Origin: Setoptus koraiensis
Taxonomy: Eukaryota; Arthropoda
Length of the DNA: 64,000 nt
Direction of reading: 5' to 3'
Assembly: GCA_048013815.1 (NCBI GenBank)
Contig: CM106585.1
Span: 23,808,001-23,872,000 of the forward strand
This document shows, piece after piece, positions 26,377 to 37,184 of this stretch (its first letter is position 1; each line of letters begins with the position of its first letter). Made by a program: the position numbers and the translations under genes. Under the pieces are notes generated by a model, which worked only from the letters and a program-made list of their open reading frames with translations, ran no database searches and was not told where the DNA came from.

Positions 26377-27740
26377 TGTTGTCAATACATTTTTGTTGTT
26401 ATGTATGTATATGTGAGTGTGCATTGCAATTTGAGTCAGTTTGCTTGTTTGATTGTTAATCCTAATTGAGAACGGATTCACTTGATTGTGATCAATCAAA
26501 TCAATATTGTGAATATTTTCTTGTCTGCTGCTTGATTCACCATCAGCTGACTTTTTTCTTCGTTTTCTTTTTCTTTTGATAGCACTCCACGATGTAGCCC
26601 CATCTTGCTCGTATCTAACACCTACATTAGCCTTGTCTCGGCGTGCCATTGTGTGCTGCTGCTTGTTGTTGCTGGTGCTGTTGTTGTCGCTGGTGCTGTT
26701 GTTGTCGCTGGTGACTTATGGCCGCTGACTTGTGGCTGATGACTTATGGCTGATGACGATACAATAAAAGCGAGCAAAAAATTGTCTTTTTGCCCCTCGT
26801 GTGTGTGTGTGTGTGATATGTTATAACTGCTACCGTGTGTGTCTGACAATTGTGGCACTTGTAAAAGTTTTCTTGGCGCCTCAATTATTTACTGCAAGTA
26901 GGTGTGTGAGCGTGTATCATGCTATTACAAGTCGAGTGAAATATGCGCGCCACAGAGGGAGAGAGAGAAAGAGGAAGAGAGAGCTTGCTTGAGATCGCCC
27001 ATTGAGCTTACAATCTAACAATGATAATAGAAATAAATTAATAGAGAAACAGCCCGGCTGCTGATTTGTGGCGCCATGATAGCGAGTTATTGCCGATTAT
27101 TGCCACTTGCTCTATCTTTCGTTTAGCTTGTTTCGTTTATTCTCATCTTGTCTCACCTCTGGCTAGTTTCATACTGAGCCCACTGCCTACTGAACGCTAA
27201 CTCACAGGCTTGCTTCGGCCCACAACTAATGATGGCGCCCCACAACGTGCTGCCTAGCTATTGAAATGTTGCGCAATGTGCGCACTATGTTGGGCACGCG
27301 TTGTGAGTCGGCGCAGATGAGCAAAATCAATTATTACGTTGTTGGGTATACGGGCGACCAGTAGACAGGGTACAAGTGAGCACTCTCGCCACTATTCACT
27401 TGTCACTAGCTGTAGCCTATTAGCCTGGCAGTGTCACAACAATACAATTGATAGTTACTGGCTAAACAAAGAAGAGAGGGGAATGCCACCAAAAAACAAC
27501 CGTCCCATAATAGATAGTTGGGCGCGTCAGGTAGCTCGGGCCGGACACACAATCGACCGAGACACTGGCTTGGTATTGAATAGCAATGAAAAAGAAGACA
27601 CAACCTAATACTAACAACTAACTTGTCGGGGCTACTTCGCCAGCCAGCTGACACCATGAGCGAGTCACGCCCACTACCTGGATTGCCCCTTCACGGAACC
27701 ATCTAACCGGATATATATTATATCTGTATATTGCAATCAT
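26377..27740. other. Region upstream of the GABA-B-like exon
   Basis: Presumed 5' leader and promoter side of the minus-strand receptor. It contains a CTGTTGTTGTCGCTGGTG-type repeat (about 26655-26715), a GT run (26799-26815) and a GA-rich block (26955-26985). A frame at 27339-27608 (plus) is open for 89 codons but I recognise nothing in it. Confidence 0.45.
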
Positions 27741-27966
27741 AGAAAAGTGTGAGTATTTTTGGTTGCCCGAACCCGATGGGACCGTTGGGGTATGCCCGCC
27801 ATTACTGCAGAATATATCCGTTCCAAGGTGTCACTTTGATAATGACGCACACTCAAATGGCGCGCGTGCTCAATCGTACATGCTGCCCTGGACGCATAGC
27901 GGCGCTGCGTACTCACCGCAGCAATTGCCCTCACCTTGGCCTGTTGGCAACACTGCAGACAGGTGA
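27741..27966 (+). CDS. Possible internal exon, unidentified
   Basis: After an AG at about 27741 a plus-strand frame stays open for roughly 75 codons (EYFWLPEPDGTVGVCPP near its start, SYMLPWTHSGAAYSPQQ in the middle) and ends at a possible donor, ACAG followed by GTGACA. Amino-acid content is protein-like rather than repeat-like. The other plus frame and the minus strand are also open over much of it, and I recognise no domain. If real it might be an upstream exon of the gene whose tail is at 28491-28848, but I could not join them convincingly. Confidence 0.2.
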
Positions 27967-28490
27967 CAGGTAACCAGATTCGCCGAATTATCCGACGATA
28001 GCGGGATATCTTTGGTCAGTTGTTTGATTTTTGTTAAACAGAGATGAGAGTGGGACGACTTAACGACCCTAAAAGAAATTGGAATATAAGAGCTTGAGTT
28101 ATTTGAAAAACCCACTGCGGCAATCGATGCACCATGCGGTTAATATGAACGTCCACGGGCAAACTACCCAAAACGGTTCTCTGGTGTTGCATTTAGGCCA
28201 TTAAAAAATTTATTCCGATTGACAGATGAATTCGATTTTCGTTCATAGTTTCGATCCACTTATGAATATAGACATTATCCATAAAATGTATCTTTTAATG
28301 CCCAACTGAGCTCATCCAAAGCTCTTGTCACAATCATTGTCTGTCAAACTGTCAGCCACATGTTGCTTCGAATGGGAGAGCACGTCGACTGTTGACGTCT
28401 ACACCACCTTTAGAGGCTCTATGCCTTTTGGAAATACCCATTTGTACTTGTATATTTGTTAAATGTGATCAAATGGTTCCTCACAAATAG

Positions 28491-28848
28491 TTCCTGGCAA
28501 TAGTAGTAGTCATGCTGAGCCAGCAGACAATAAGACCACTGTTGTTACAAGAGTCCATATGAGACGAGTCTGTACAAGGGGTCAGCAAAACGAATTGTTT
28601 GGGTTGAGCCGAATATCAGTAGAAGGATCAAAATATCTCAAAGGACAGAGTTTCAATGGAAAATTTTGCACCATTGTTCAACTAGATGCTTTCAATAAGT
28701 ACTATCGATTCACAGAACCTACGTAAGTTTAGAGTAAATCTCAGATTGTCATGAGAGAGTTTATTTCAACTTTAATATCAGCATCGCTAATTGGAAAATC
28801 AGCCATAGGCAATGCACTGCAACACTAGTGGTACAGATAACTCAATAG
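28491..28848 (+). CDS. Unidentified gene, last two exons
   Basis: The two coding blocks are 28491-28722 and 28782-28848, separated by a 59-bp intron. The first is open from 28469. It reads TTVVTRVHMRRVCTR, then FGLSRISVEGSKYLKGQ and IVQLDAFNKYYRFTEP, and ends at AC followed by the consensus donor GTAAGT. The intron ends TTTAATATCAG. The second block continues in frame as IANWKISHRQCTATLVVQ and stops at TAG, 28846-28848. Good splice signals on both sides, an intron length like that of neighbouring SRRT, and no competing minus-strand frame make it likely coding. I do not recognise the family. Upstream exons are unresolved; the likely acceptor is the AG at 28490. It converges with SRRT, whose stop codon lies only 215 bp away. 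Confidence 0.5.
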
Positions 28849-28931
28849 CTTGATTCGACAACTAGATATTAGGTGAAAGAATGAGGTGAATCCCCGGCTG
28901 ACCGTGAAGATGATATCCGATTGATAGCTTA

Positions 28932-28941
28932 TTTATTTATT
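28932..28941 (-). terminator. Polyadenylation signal for SRRT
   Basis: On the minus strand two overlapping AATAAA hexamers lie about 125 nt after the SRRT stop codon. They are the only such signals between the two convergent genes. Confidence 0.6.
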
Positions 28942-29063
28942 ATTTTACAAATACAGGAACACTAATGTGTTGTTAGATCTTTACTTTTTACTGTGTTCCA
29001 ATCTATTGTGCACTTCAATCCATATAGTTCAAGTAGAATTTAAACAACGAATCTGATGAAAAA

Positions 29064-31484
29064 CTATATGGCGTCATCAAAGGATATGTCATCATAGTTG
29101 ACGAGAGTTGCCGCTCTAGGGTCCCTGTGAATTGTGATAAAAGCAAAAATGAAGTTCATGCATTGCATTTCAATTGAAAGATTTTGATGGATAAGCAGAA
29201 ATGAGTAAAACAAGACTAATACTTACATGTTTGAGTGCTCTCTCGGCGCAGGCTCTGTGACAAATGTACCTAGCCTATTTTTTAGCTTATCTTTGTCAAC
29301 CTTAGACATAGCCATGGGATTTTTAGTATCATCAAGGGGAGAAGTTTTGGAATCTATTGTTGGTCTTTCCAAGATTTCTCTCGGTGGATTAGGATCCAAT
29401 CTATGGGGATCAAACAAATAGTTGTTAAAGAATTCTACATCCGACCTAAAAACTGCTGGAACTTGTGGGTGCTTCCTTTCAACATGATTTATCAAATAAT
29501 CCAAATTTTTCTCAAATCTCTTCTTGCAATGTTTACACTTATACAAGCTAATTGCTTCACCCTCCTTGTCCTTTTTGATCGCTGCCCAGGTCTCCAAATC
29601 TGAATTCATCTCCTTGTCAGAATCCCTGACGATTAGACGTTGATCTTCAGTTAAGTCCTCGCTCGAAAGGCCCACTGTGTGACACTTAATTTTCGCATTA
29701 AAATCATCGATATATTTTTTGATGATGTCCTTCTTCATCATTAATTGTCCATCGACAGTAGAAAAGTTCTGTTTATCCTCGGTTGGGCACGTGCCTCGTA
29801 CGTGCAGTATACCTAAACGGTTTGGCATATCGTCTTCAAAATTATATTCTGTGTGATTGTAGTAATCAAAAGAGTGGACGATTCTCAAGTACAAAATCAA
29901 CTTATCCAATAGTCTGAGATGTTCCTCACTCTTCTCGAATGGTTCGCAATCACTCACTCGAGGCTTGGTTTCTCCAAATTCAGTTTCATAACTCGGATCC
30001 TCAAATTGTTCGTCGTCTAGACCTCCAAACCCGAGAAGCTCTTCTTCTTCAGCGCTAGCTTCTTCTACGAGATACATACCGATATTGTGTAGTAGGGGAT
30101 TTCTCGTCATATTTAACCTTTGCTCCAATTTAGTAGCTCTTCCTCCGTATCTGGATTTGTCGGTACGAATACCTTTCTCTGGAGGAACTTTGGCCTCAAC
30201 TGGCTCCTTTTTAATAGAATCTTCATCCTGATCATTATTTTCGTCTGTCATTTGATCTGGAGAAGACGGAGGCTCGGGTTCCTCCCATACGTATTTTGAC
30301 TCGTCAAGATTCAAGATGATAGTAGCAGCGTTTTTCAAATCATTTAATACAACAGACTTGTGCAAAGTGATTCCATCAACATGTCTTATGCGTTTTGAGA
30401 TCTCTTTATTGATAGTGGCTTCTATCTTACAGTTTCCGAATCCTGTTGTTCCTAGTGTCCAATATACATCCTTGATATCTTCAAAAGTTTTGAAAGTTGC
30501 AAAGGCTTTTCGTCTCAGATGACCACCTTCTACGTAGTAAGGATCTGTCAGGGAGACACGGAGAAATCCGTTTAGGCAGCTCAACTTCTCTAATAAGTTG
30601 GCTCTAGTTGTATCTATAGGTAGATTGGCGAGTGCTATAGAGAAGTATTTTTTGCAGTTCAATGGTGCTCCGTTCGGGTTTGTTCCAGCCTCATTGGATG
30701 ATGTTCCATTCTTGGTATCCTCCAGTTTGATGGGAGTCTTTAGTAGAGCTTCTAATGGTTCCTCTGATTCTCCCTCTAATTTAAGTATTATAGCATCCAT
30801 TAGATGAACTAAATCATCCGACGCATTTATATCTAAGCTTAGTTTATCTAAATGTTTGCTATTTAATAACTCCATGTATAGTTTCAATCTATGTTTCAAG
30901 TGATCTTTTTGTAGGTGAAGACGCCTTTTCTTTTCATCAGGGTGATATTTGAGCCTGAACCACTCCTCATCTCTATGGACGTCGAAGAATTTTTCTATTT
31001 TTGTCTGAAATAAATCTGATTTGTACTCTACATACTTTTTCAGAGCTTCAGCTTCATCAATTCCGTCATCTAATGTCTGCAGAAAGCGTTTGAATGACAT
31101 AGGTGTAGTTTCATCAACACCGGATTGGTTTTTATGATTGGACAGCATCCTCTGATGATTGTCATGGTTGACTTTGGGACTGTGGAATTGTGTTTGGTCA
31201 GCATGGATGTAGGTTGAATGAATACTAAATCTATCATCTGAGTCTGTCTTGAATTTTTTATTATTTGTAGGGCTTCTATCTCTATGGTTTGGCATTCGTC
31301 TAATAGCATGACCAACTGAGGCACCAGGATACCTATGATTGCGATTTGACGCCCATCCAGCCATTTGGGCTTGTTCGTGCTCCGACCATACTCGGGGTCT
31401 CTCGTCGCAATCTGATCTCTCACGTTCAAATTTATCTCGTGGTTTCTTTTTATCACTTGTATATTCCTCGTCTGAATCAGCCAT
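29064..31484 (-). CDS. SRRT: Serrate RNA effector molecule (Ars2)
   Basis: Nuclear scaffold that binds the cap-binding complex and directs capped transcripts to microRNA processing, export or decay. CDS is joined from 31484-29227 and 29124-29064, giving 772 residues. Start: MADSDEEY matches the animal family start. Domains: charged N-terminus (1-125); Serrate/Ars2 N-terminal domain (about 128-238, FKRFLQTLDDGIDE, DEEWFRLKYHPDE); RRM-like domain (about 278-365); the family block MYLVEEASAEEEELLG (470-485); the helical YLRIVHSFDYYN region; one C2H2-type finger (CxxC...HxxxxH, 649-672). The first exon ends inside a Met codon at donor GTAAGT (29226 down); a 102-bp intron ends CACAG; the last exon adds DPRAATLVNYDDISFDDAI, the counterpart of the conserved acidic tail that contacts the cap-binding complex. 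The usual Pro/Gly-rich stretch before that tail is nearly absent. Head to head with the WDR44-like gene. Confidence 0.93.
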
Positions 31485-32257
31485 GGTTTAAAATAGATTG
31501 ATGATTTCCAGATATCTTTTCGCAAATAAAATGAATCACTAATATGTGTAGAAGCAAGGAGAGTAAAAACGTTTTGCCGTAGATGCTATTGTTATAAATA
31601 GATGATTCTGCATTAGTAAATCTTGCAAAAGAGCTGAGAAGATTGTTTAAAATTGTCAAGGATGCAGCACACACGTTATTTTTCAATTCAGTGTGCAGGA
31701 TGATCTGCCCCATTGCATGACCAATACAACTGTCTAGTACCCAATTTCAACGCCAGGCGCTTACGTGATTTCAAATCTATCATAATGAAGTGGGATGGCA
31801 ATTCGACTGAACTCCAGTCACTAAAGTGTATCTTTTGCTCGATAGTCTCATATTAATCTTAATGAGGATCCTAAATAAAATCACTCTAGATAATGGGAAT
31901 TGTCTCTCGAATTGCTTCTCTTGGGTGCAACTTCAACTCGCATATCGAGCGTCATTTGCGCCATAGTCGAGAGTTCAACTGAGTGTTCAGATAACCGAAA
32001 GCGACCCCCATCGGGTTAATTATCAACTTACTTTCCTTCATTTGTAACTATGATGAGCATGATTTGACTTGCGCAGCACAGAAAGACACCCCAGGCTCCT
32101 CAAGTTGTTTTTTTTTTATTTAACAAACAAAATAAAACTTCTCAAACGATGATTCACACAGAATGTTGATATGTTTTCTAGGCTATAGATTTGAGTTTTT
32201 TTTTAAATTAAATTAATCCAGATTTATTATTCTATGATGGTCTACCAATAAACACTT
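31485..32257. promoter_or_regulatory. Shared upstream region of SRRT and WDR44-like gene
   Basis: The 773 bp between the divergent start codons must hold both 5' leaders and probably a bidirectional promoter. A TATAAATA-like word lies at 31593-31600. An AG at 32219-32220 after a T/A-rich stretch could be an acceptor for a leader intron of the plus-strand gene, so part of the region may be transcribed leader. No coding frame is convincing. Confidence 0.5.
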
Positions 32258-33631
32258 ATGTCGACAAATACTAGCATCGAATACAGCACTTACAGCAAAT
32301 TCTATCAGCTGAGTCGTCACAAATCAGATCAAACTGAATTCGAAAACCTCAAGGTTTTCAAAGAGATTAATGATTCAAATGAGGCCATTTGGTGCATGAG
32401 ATGGAGCTCATGTGGTCAGTTGTTGGCCGCCGGAGGCGGCGATCACCTTATTAGAATTTACTGCTGCCATAAAGCTTGGAAATATTTCAGCCAGCTGAGG
32501 ATCAAAGCCTCCGGTCAGCATGTATCACCTACATCATCGAAGGAAAGGGAAAATTCTCTTCAGTTACAAACAGATAGTACAGGTCCAAATGCCACAACAT
32601 CATCGCAATCATCTCTATCAAGCAATAGCAGGATTGTTCAATATCAGACAGAGGATAATTCATTGAGCGAAGATCCGCTACTCCTATTCAGTGTATACCA
32701 AGGTCACACCGCTGATATTTTAGACGTTGCCTGGTCAAAAAACCACTTTTTATTATCGTCATCTATGGATAAAACTGTACGTTTGTGGCATGTAACTCGT
32801 GTTGAATGCTTATGTACATTCTTTCATGCGGATTTTGTATCTACGGCGCAGTTTCACCCTCATGATGACAGATACTTCATTAGTGGTTCACTCGACGGCA
32901 AACTTAGACTATGGAACATCCCTGACAAGAAAGTAACGATGTGGAATGAGGTTATGTCCACTCCGACTAAAGATACAGAACAGCCAACCCATGGTTTGAT
33001 TACCGCTTCTGCATTTGTTCAGAATGGAAAATTCGCTGTGATAGGCACTTATGATGGCCGTATTATATTCTACTCAACAGAGCAGCTCAAATTCTTTACA
33101 CAAATCTATGTAGGTAAGCACCATGAAAAAGTAAAAATAACAGGAATTGAAAGTGTTGATGACACAAAAATTTTGGTTACAACCAATGATTCCAGGATAA
33201 GGTTGTACGACTTGAGAGATTTATCATTGACGTGTAAATATAAAGGTTGCATTAATAATTCGAGTCAGATACGTGCTGCAGTTTCACCGGATAATAAATT
33301 TATAATATGTGGAAGCGAGAATGCCTCATTCTATATTTGGCCCATGTATGAGACGTCAACTTCTATCGGTCAACGGAAAGATAGAAATTATGCTTGGGAA
33401 TGCATCAGATTCACAACAACCAATATTGACCAGGGTAGCGGAAATATGCTTGGTGGAGGATCAATGCAAACTGGTAGTAGTAGTGACACAAAATCCAAAG
33501 CTACACCAAACAAAACAAACATAGTCACAGCCGTCAACTTTGCCCCCATACCTCATCTGATTGTACCACAGTCGAAATATTTAATTATTACTGCTGACCT
33601 ACATGGTTCACTGAGGATTCTCACAAAATAA
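32258..33631 (+). CDS. WDR44-like WD40 propeller protein
   Basis: Related to WDR44 (rabphilin-11), a Rab11 effector acting on recycling endosomes and ER contacts. The 457-residue frame is essentially the WD40 part: WCMRWSSCGQLLAAGGGDH (repeat 1, about 45-68), a Ser/Thr-rich loop (85-140), YQGHTADILDVAWSKN and SSSMDKTVRLWH (148-178), FHPHDDRYFISGSLDGKLRLWN (199-220), GTYDGRIIFY, TNDSRIRLYDLRDLSL, CGSENASFYIW and a closing ITADLHGSLRI strand. These track WDR44 nearly block for block to its C-terminus. What is missing is the long N-terminal half with the Rab-binding and FFAT regions. An in-frame TAA lies just upstream of the ATG (32249-32251), so the short form is the natural reading unless upstream exons splice in past that stop. 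Convergent with THUMPD1, 211 bp apart. Confidence 0.85.
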   Translation: MSTNTSIEYSTYSKFYQLSRHKSDQTEFENLKVFKEINDSNEAIWCMRWSSCGQLLAAGGGDHLIRIYCCHKAWKYFSQLRIKASGQHVSPTSSKERENSLQLQTDSTGPNATTSSQSSLSSNSRIVQYQTEDNSLSEDPLLLFSVYQGHTADILDVAWSKNHFLLSSSMDKTVRLWHVTRVECLCTFFHADFVSTAQFHPHDDRYFISGSLDGKLRLWNIPDKKVTMWNEVMSTPTKDTEQPTHGLITASAFVQNGKFAVIGTYDGRIIFYSTEQLKFFTQIYVGKHHEKVKITGIESVDDTKILVTTNDSRIRLYDLRDLSLTCKYKGCINNSSQIRAAVSPDNKFIICGSENASFYIWPMYETSTSIGQRKDRNYAWECIRFTTTNIDQGSGNMLGGGSMQTGSSSDTKSKATPNKTNIVTAVNFAPIPHLIVPQSKYLIITADLHGSLRILTK

Positions 33632-33842
33632 TCACTTGCCCTAAAGACTCAATTAATTGCGGAATGTCTGCAAATGAGTGATGATTTATATTCCAAATAG
33701 TTAATAATGTATCAATGATGCCTACTATTGAATGCAATACAGAGTCTTTTGATTCAAAACTAGCTACCAAAGTAGCATTCAAAATTAATCAGAGCGACCA
33801 GTTTCGAAACCAGTTAGAATCTTTCTTCGGCAACAGAGGTTA
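33632..33842. other. Convergent intergenic spacer
   Basis: The 211 bp between the WDR44-like and THUMPD1 stop codons. AT-rich, with no canonical AATAAA on either strand that I can find, so the two 3' ends may overlap or use variant signals. A plus frame at 33715-33909 overlaps the THUMPD1 end and is a shadow. Confidence 0.6.
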
Positions 33843-34784
33843 TTATTCGTTAGTTTTTTTGGGGGGATTACAACTTAAATCAACAAATTCATCCAAATGT
33901 TCTTTATAATATTCAAGAATGTTATATTTTTGAAGTTTGAAGTAGTCCATGAGAAATGTTGCACAACACAGTTCTTTGAGAGCGATTATCACTAGTATCA
34001 AATCTGCATTATCCCTGTCTACTTTCCAGTTTGGTTTCAGCTCAGTAACAGTTTCGGCTATTCCCTCTATGAACTTCATACGTTGATCCTGGTCCATTTT
34101 GTAGCTACCCCTCACTTGAATCTCTATAAAGTATCTGACGTCTTCTTTTTTTGAGTAGACATGTTTAGAGTCAGCGGAGAACATTTCATTCATTATGCTC
34201 TTAATAGCATCTTTGGCGCTAGTCACATTTGTTTTGAAGGTATTTGCCACCGGAAAGACCTTGAATGTATACTTGGTCCTCTGATTTTTAGTCTCCTTGA
34301 TGTCTTCAAATAATTTTCTAACAATCATATCTTGATCGATATTCTGACACTCTTCGTTCAACTTGATAAATATGACATTCTTGCAATGAGTTTTAACTTG
34401 ACGAAAGTGTCGATTGGCTTGACGAAGCTCTGTTAGCTCTGATTCTAAGTCATCTTCGGTGTCATTCTTTCTAACAGTGCCAGTATCAGACGGAGTTGCT
34501 TGAGAAGTTTCAGCAGTTCCTGCAGAATCAGGTTTAGTATGGTCAGCATAGAGATTCTGATAGTAATCCTCTAACAATTGGCGCATCTCCATATAGCATT
34601 TGACCTCATAGCCGGATATTGATGTCACCAAAAAGCCTTTTTGGCCAACTAACAAATCCGGTGTGTCCTTATATTTTGAATTGTTGCTACTGCTTGAGGT
34701 ATTGTAGTGTCCCCTTCCATGTCTGGATTTTTGGCTATAATCCACGTAGTAGTTCTTTGGTTTTTTTCTCTGTTGGTCTCCCAT
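33843..34784 (-). CDS. THUMPD1: THUMP domain protein 1 (Tan1 homologue)
   Basis: RNA-binding adaptor for the NAT10/Kre33 acetyltransferase that makes N4-acetylcytidine at position 12 of serine and leucine tRNAs. Single-exon frame of 313 residues, close to the usual family size of about 290-350. Basic, Tyr-rich N-terminus (1-40), GQKGFLVTSISGYEVKCYME (48-67, the family's opening block), an acidic linker (85-125), CKNVIFIKLNE (134-144), then the THUMP domain (about 155-280): YTFKVFPVANTFKTN, RYFIEIQVRGSY, a long helix, and ADLILVIIALKELCCATFLMDYFK, which matches the conserved ...CCxxxxxDY end of the family. The start is supported by the family-like basic N-terminus. Its promoter side lies beyond 34784; the 3' end faces the WDR44-like gene. 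Confidence 0.92.
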   Translation of the reverse strand: MGDQQRKKPKNYYVDYSQKSRHGRGHYNTSSSSNNSKYKDTPDLLVGQKGFLVTSISGYEVKCYMEMRQLLEDYYQNLYADHTKPDSAGTAETSQATPSDTGTVRKNDTEDDLESELTELRQANRHFRQVKTHCKNVIFIKLNEECQNIDQDMIVRKLFEDIKETKNQRTKYTFKVFPVANTFKTNVTSAKDAIKSIMNEMFSADSKHVYSKKEDVRYFIEIQVRGSYKMDQDQRMKFIEGIAETVTELKPNWKVDRDNADLILVIIALKELCCATFLMDYFKLQKYNILEYYKEHLDEFVDLSCNPPKKTNE

Positions 34785-35470
34785 GATGGTTATTGGAAAA
34801 CTTGTATAGCGATGTCTGAAATATGTATCTATCTCTAGAGATATATTGATTCAAATATGATAATCTATCCTTTTCGTGGTTGCCTGGTAAGAGATGACAC
34901 ATGATGAATGCAACTTTAACCAATGGCTTCCAATGGAAATCGTCACGCGTGCTCCAAATACGGATATTTAATTTTGCACAATAGATGGCCGCGCGATCGC
35001 CTAGATTTTCAAAGGTAGAATCCATTCCATATGTCACCGTGCACTGGAGACTCTCCAGTGGAGAGTGAAAGAGCGCATGCGCCGAATATTTCAATTGATT
35101 TTTTAGCGCCAATGAGCAGTTTTATTTGTGGAAAACTTTTTTATTGTTGTATTTTATTGTTGTATTTTATTCAAGGTCATTTTACCACTAACGAAGTATC
35201 TAGGTGAACAACAAAGTCTTCAAACCCTACCAGGCAAGTGCGATTCAAATATTTCATTCATGCAATCGCTTGTCCCAAGTTTATCTAGGCGAAATTCCGG
35301 TATTTCCAGGAGATGAACCGGATAACTTTTTATTAATGTTTTTTTTTTGATGTACCAGATTGATTTCTTCTACAAAGAAACTCACAAGTAACATTTATAG
35401 CCACAGCTAAGAGCTTTAAAAAATCAACCTCGTCAATACAGCTAAATGATGTTGTACACGTTGTTCGAAC
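34785..35470. other. Upstream region of THUMPD1
   Basis: Holds the THUMPD1 leader and probable promoter. A short inverted pair CTGGAGA/TCTCCAG sits near 35043-35056, next to a GCGCATGCGC-like palindrome near 35073-35082 that could bind an NRF1-type factor. A minus frame at 34735-35112 overlaps the THUMPD1 start in another frame and has no recognisable domain, so I do not call it. Plus frames near 35160-35400 are discussed under rejected items. Confidence 0.45.
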
Positions 35471-36228
35471 ACAGTTTGTTTATTTTGTGTCGATGGGCAT
35501 CATGTGATGATTTTTTGTTTGATTTGATTTTCCATGACCAAGTCATTTGATGACGCTCAATGGATTAGTGAAGCTACACTTGCACGAGATCAACTTGATC
35601 TTCTGCCACTACATTAGACTTGGTTGAACCTAAACCAGGTGGATACCGAACAAAACTTTCACCGGCACACTGTGTGGCTGATGATCATCCGACCATTGGA
35701 CAGCTAAGAAAAAATGGCGATCATTATGGTGATATCTATGATGATAACGGTGCTGACCCAATGACGATTATACCAAGATATGATATGTGTGTGTGTGTTT
35801 GGGCGATATGAAAAAGTGCTAGTGTAGGACAAGGATTACTTGGAGTTATCAAGTGAGCAATATCACTTAGGTACTAGATGCTGTTTCCTCTCTTACAAGC
35901 CGATGTGAATCTAGTATCTGGCAGTGACAGTATATTTAAGACTGCAAGTAGCAACACCATGATCGTTATTATTGCTTGCCTTATAGTAGTAAATGATATT
36001 AGATAAGCTCTCGCTTGTCTGCTCAGATGTCGGTTGTTTGGCTGGTTCGTGGTGGCGGCTGGTCAGTGGCCAGTAATCAGTGGTCAGTGGCTTGATCGCC
36101 GGTTCATGGCATCATCATCAGTTCATATTGTAGTTATAATGTCACTACTCTATATATAACAGTTGTTGCACGTGCCAGCACTGATATGGACAACAGCAAG
36201 CGATGATGACGTAATATCTGATCAAATG

Positions 36229-36250
36229 TCTCTCTCTCTCTCTCTCTCTC
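36229..36250. repeat. (TC)n microsatellite
   Basis: Eleven TC units, with GT runs following at 36313-36331 and 36376-36392. The cluster lies about 1.4 kb upstream of THUMPD1. Confidence 0.95.
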
Positions 36251-37184
36251 ACTCGCTCTGGGTGAGTTGTCGTGTTCTCTTTCAACTCACACTTACAACT
36301 TTGTGTGCGTGTGCGTGTGTGTGTGTGTGTTTGAGTTTGGACAACACCGCCAAATAATATCAGTGATACTGTCGGTGTGTGTGTGTGTGTGTCACATTGT
36401 TGTCCTTTGACTAGTATCATTAACCATTAGCTAATGTTGTTCATGCTGAATGTGTGTCGCCATATGTGTTACCATACTATACAACAAACAACAACATTCT
36501 TGTTTGTGAGCAAAATCGTCATCAATTACCATCATTACTACACATGTTGTGCGCTTGCCAATAGACAAGATGATCTTGGTGGCTCTCAAATGGTGAGAGT
36601 CTGTTTCACTGGACACTGTTCATGTGTAGCAAGACAAGCAATGTCTTGCAACATAACTGCTGCGTGTGATGTAAAAACTGATTGATATTACAACACCAAC
36701 CATGAGAACAGATTGCTTGGGCACGCACCAGTCAAAGTGTGAGTTCAAAGTGGCCATCATCAGCACACTTTTGCTGCTGGTCAGCTCTTGACGATTCGGT
36801 CATATGTCACTAGCACCCTCGCCCGAGACCAAGCGCTTACAATCATCAACGCTGGCTTTCACACAGACCACACTGACCAATGTCCACAATGACGCAATGA
36901 GCCATCTTGTTGTTGTTGTTGTTGTTGTTTCGCTGTGGCAGGCGCTATGCGACGGGGGGTTGGCCCACCATCATCAGAGAGACAAGAGAGGCGTTCACTT
37001 GTGTGTCGTGAAGTTTCCGTGAAAGTACCTCAGATATTATATGTGTATCGCTCGCATGGTTGCGCGTGTGTCTTTCACGCCTGTGGTCGGTGGTTGTGTG
37101 TGGCTCGTGGTTGTCGCAATTGCCGCTGAGTGACCAAATTGAATGAGTGGCCCGTCGCGACTCTCGACCACCCCGACCAGCAGC

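Noticed and set aside
28045-28190. Minus-strand frame containing SLPVDVHINRMVHRLPQW, reminiscent of the VDTHVHRI block of endonuclease III-type glycosylases
   Set aside because: Only about 15 residues resemble the family, the diagnostic helix-hairpin-helix and iron-sulphur cysteines are not found on either side, and stops interrupt the upstream frame. Chance similarity or an unrecognisable remnant.
34735-35112. 125-codon minus-strand frame overlapping the start of THUMPD1
   Set aside because: It overlaps the real start in another frame, has no domain, and lies where the leader and promoter should be.
35204-35391. Plus-strand frame VFKPYQASAIQIFHSCNR...YLGEIP with a possible splice to DFFYKETHK and a stop
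   Set aside because: Acceptor and donor are plausible but weak, a second frame is equally open, and no family is recognised. Too little to call an exon.
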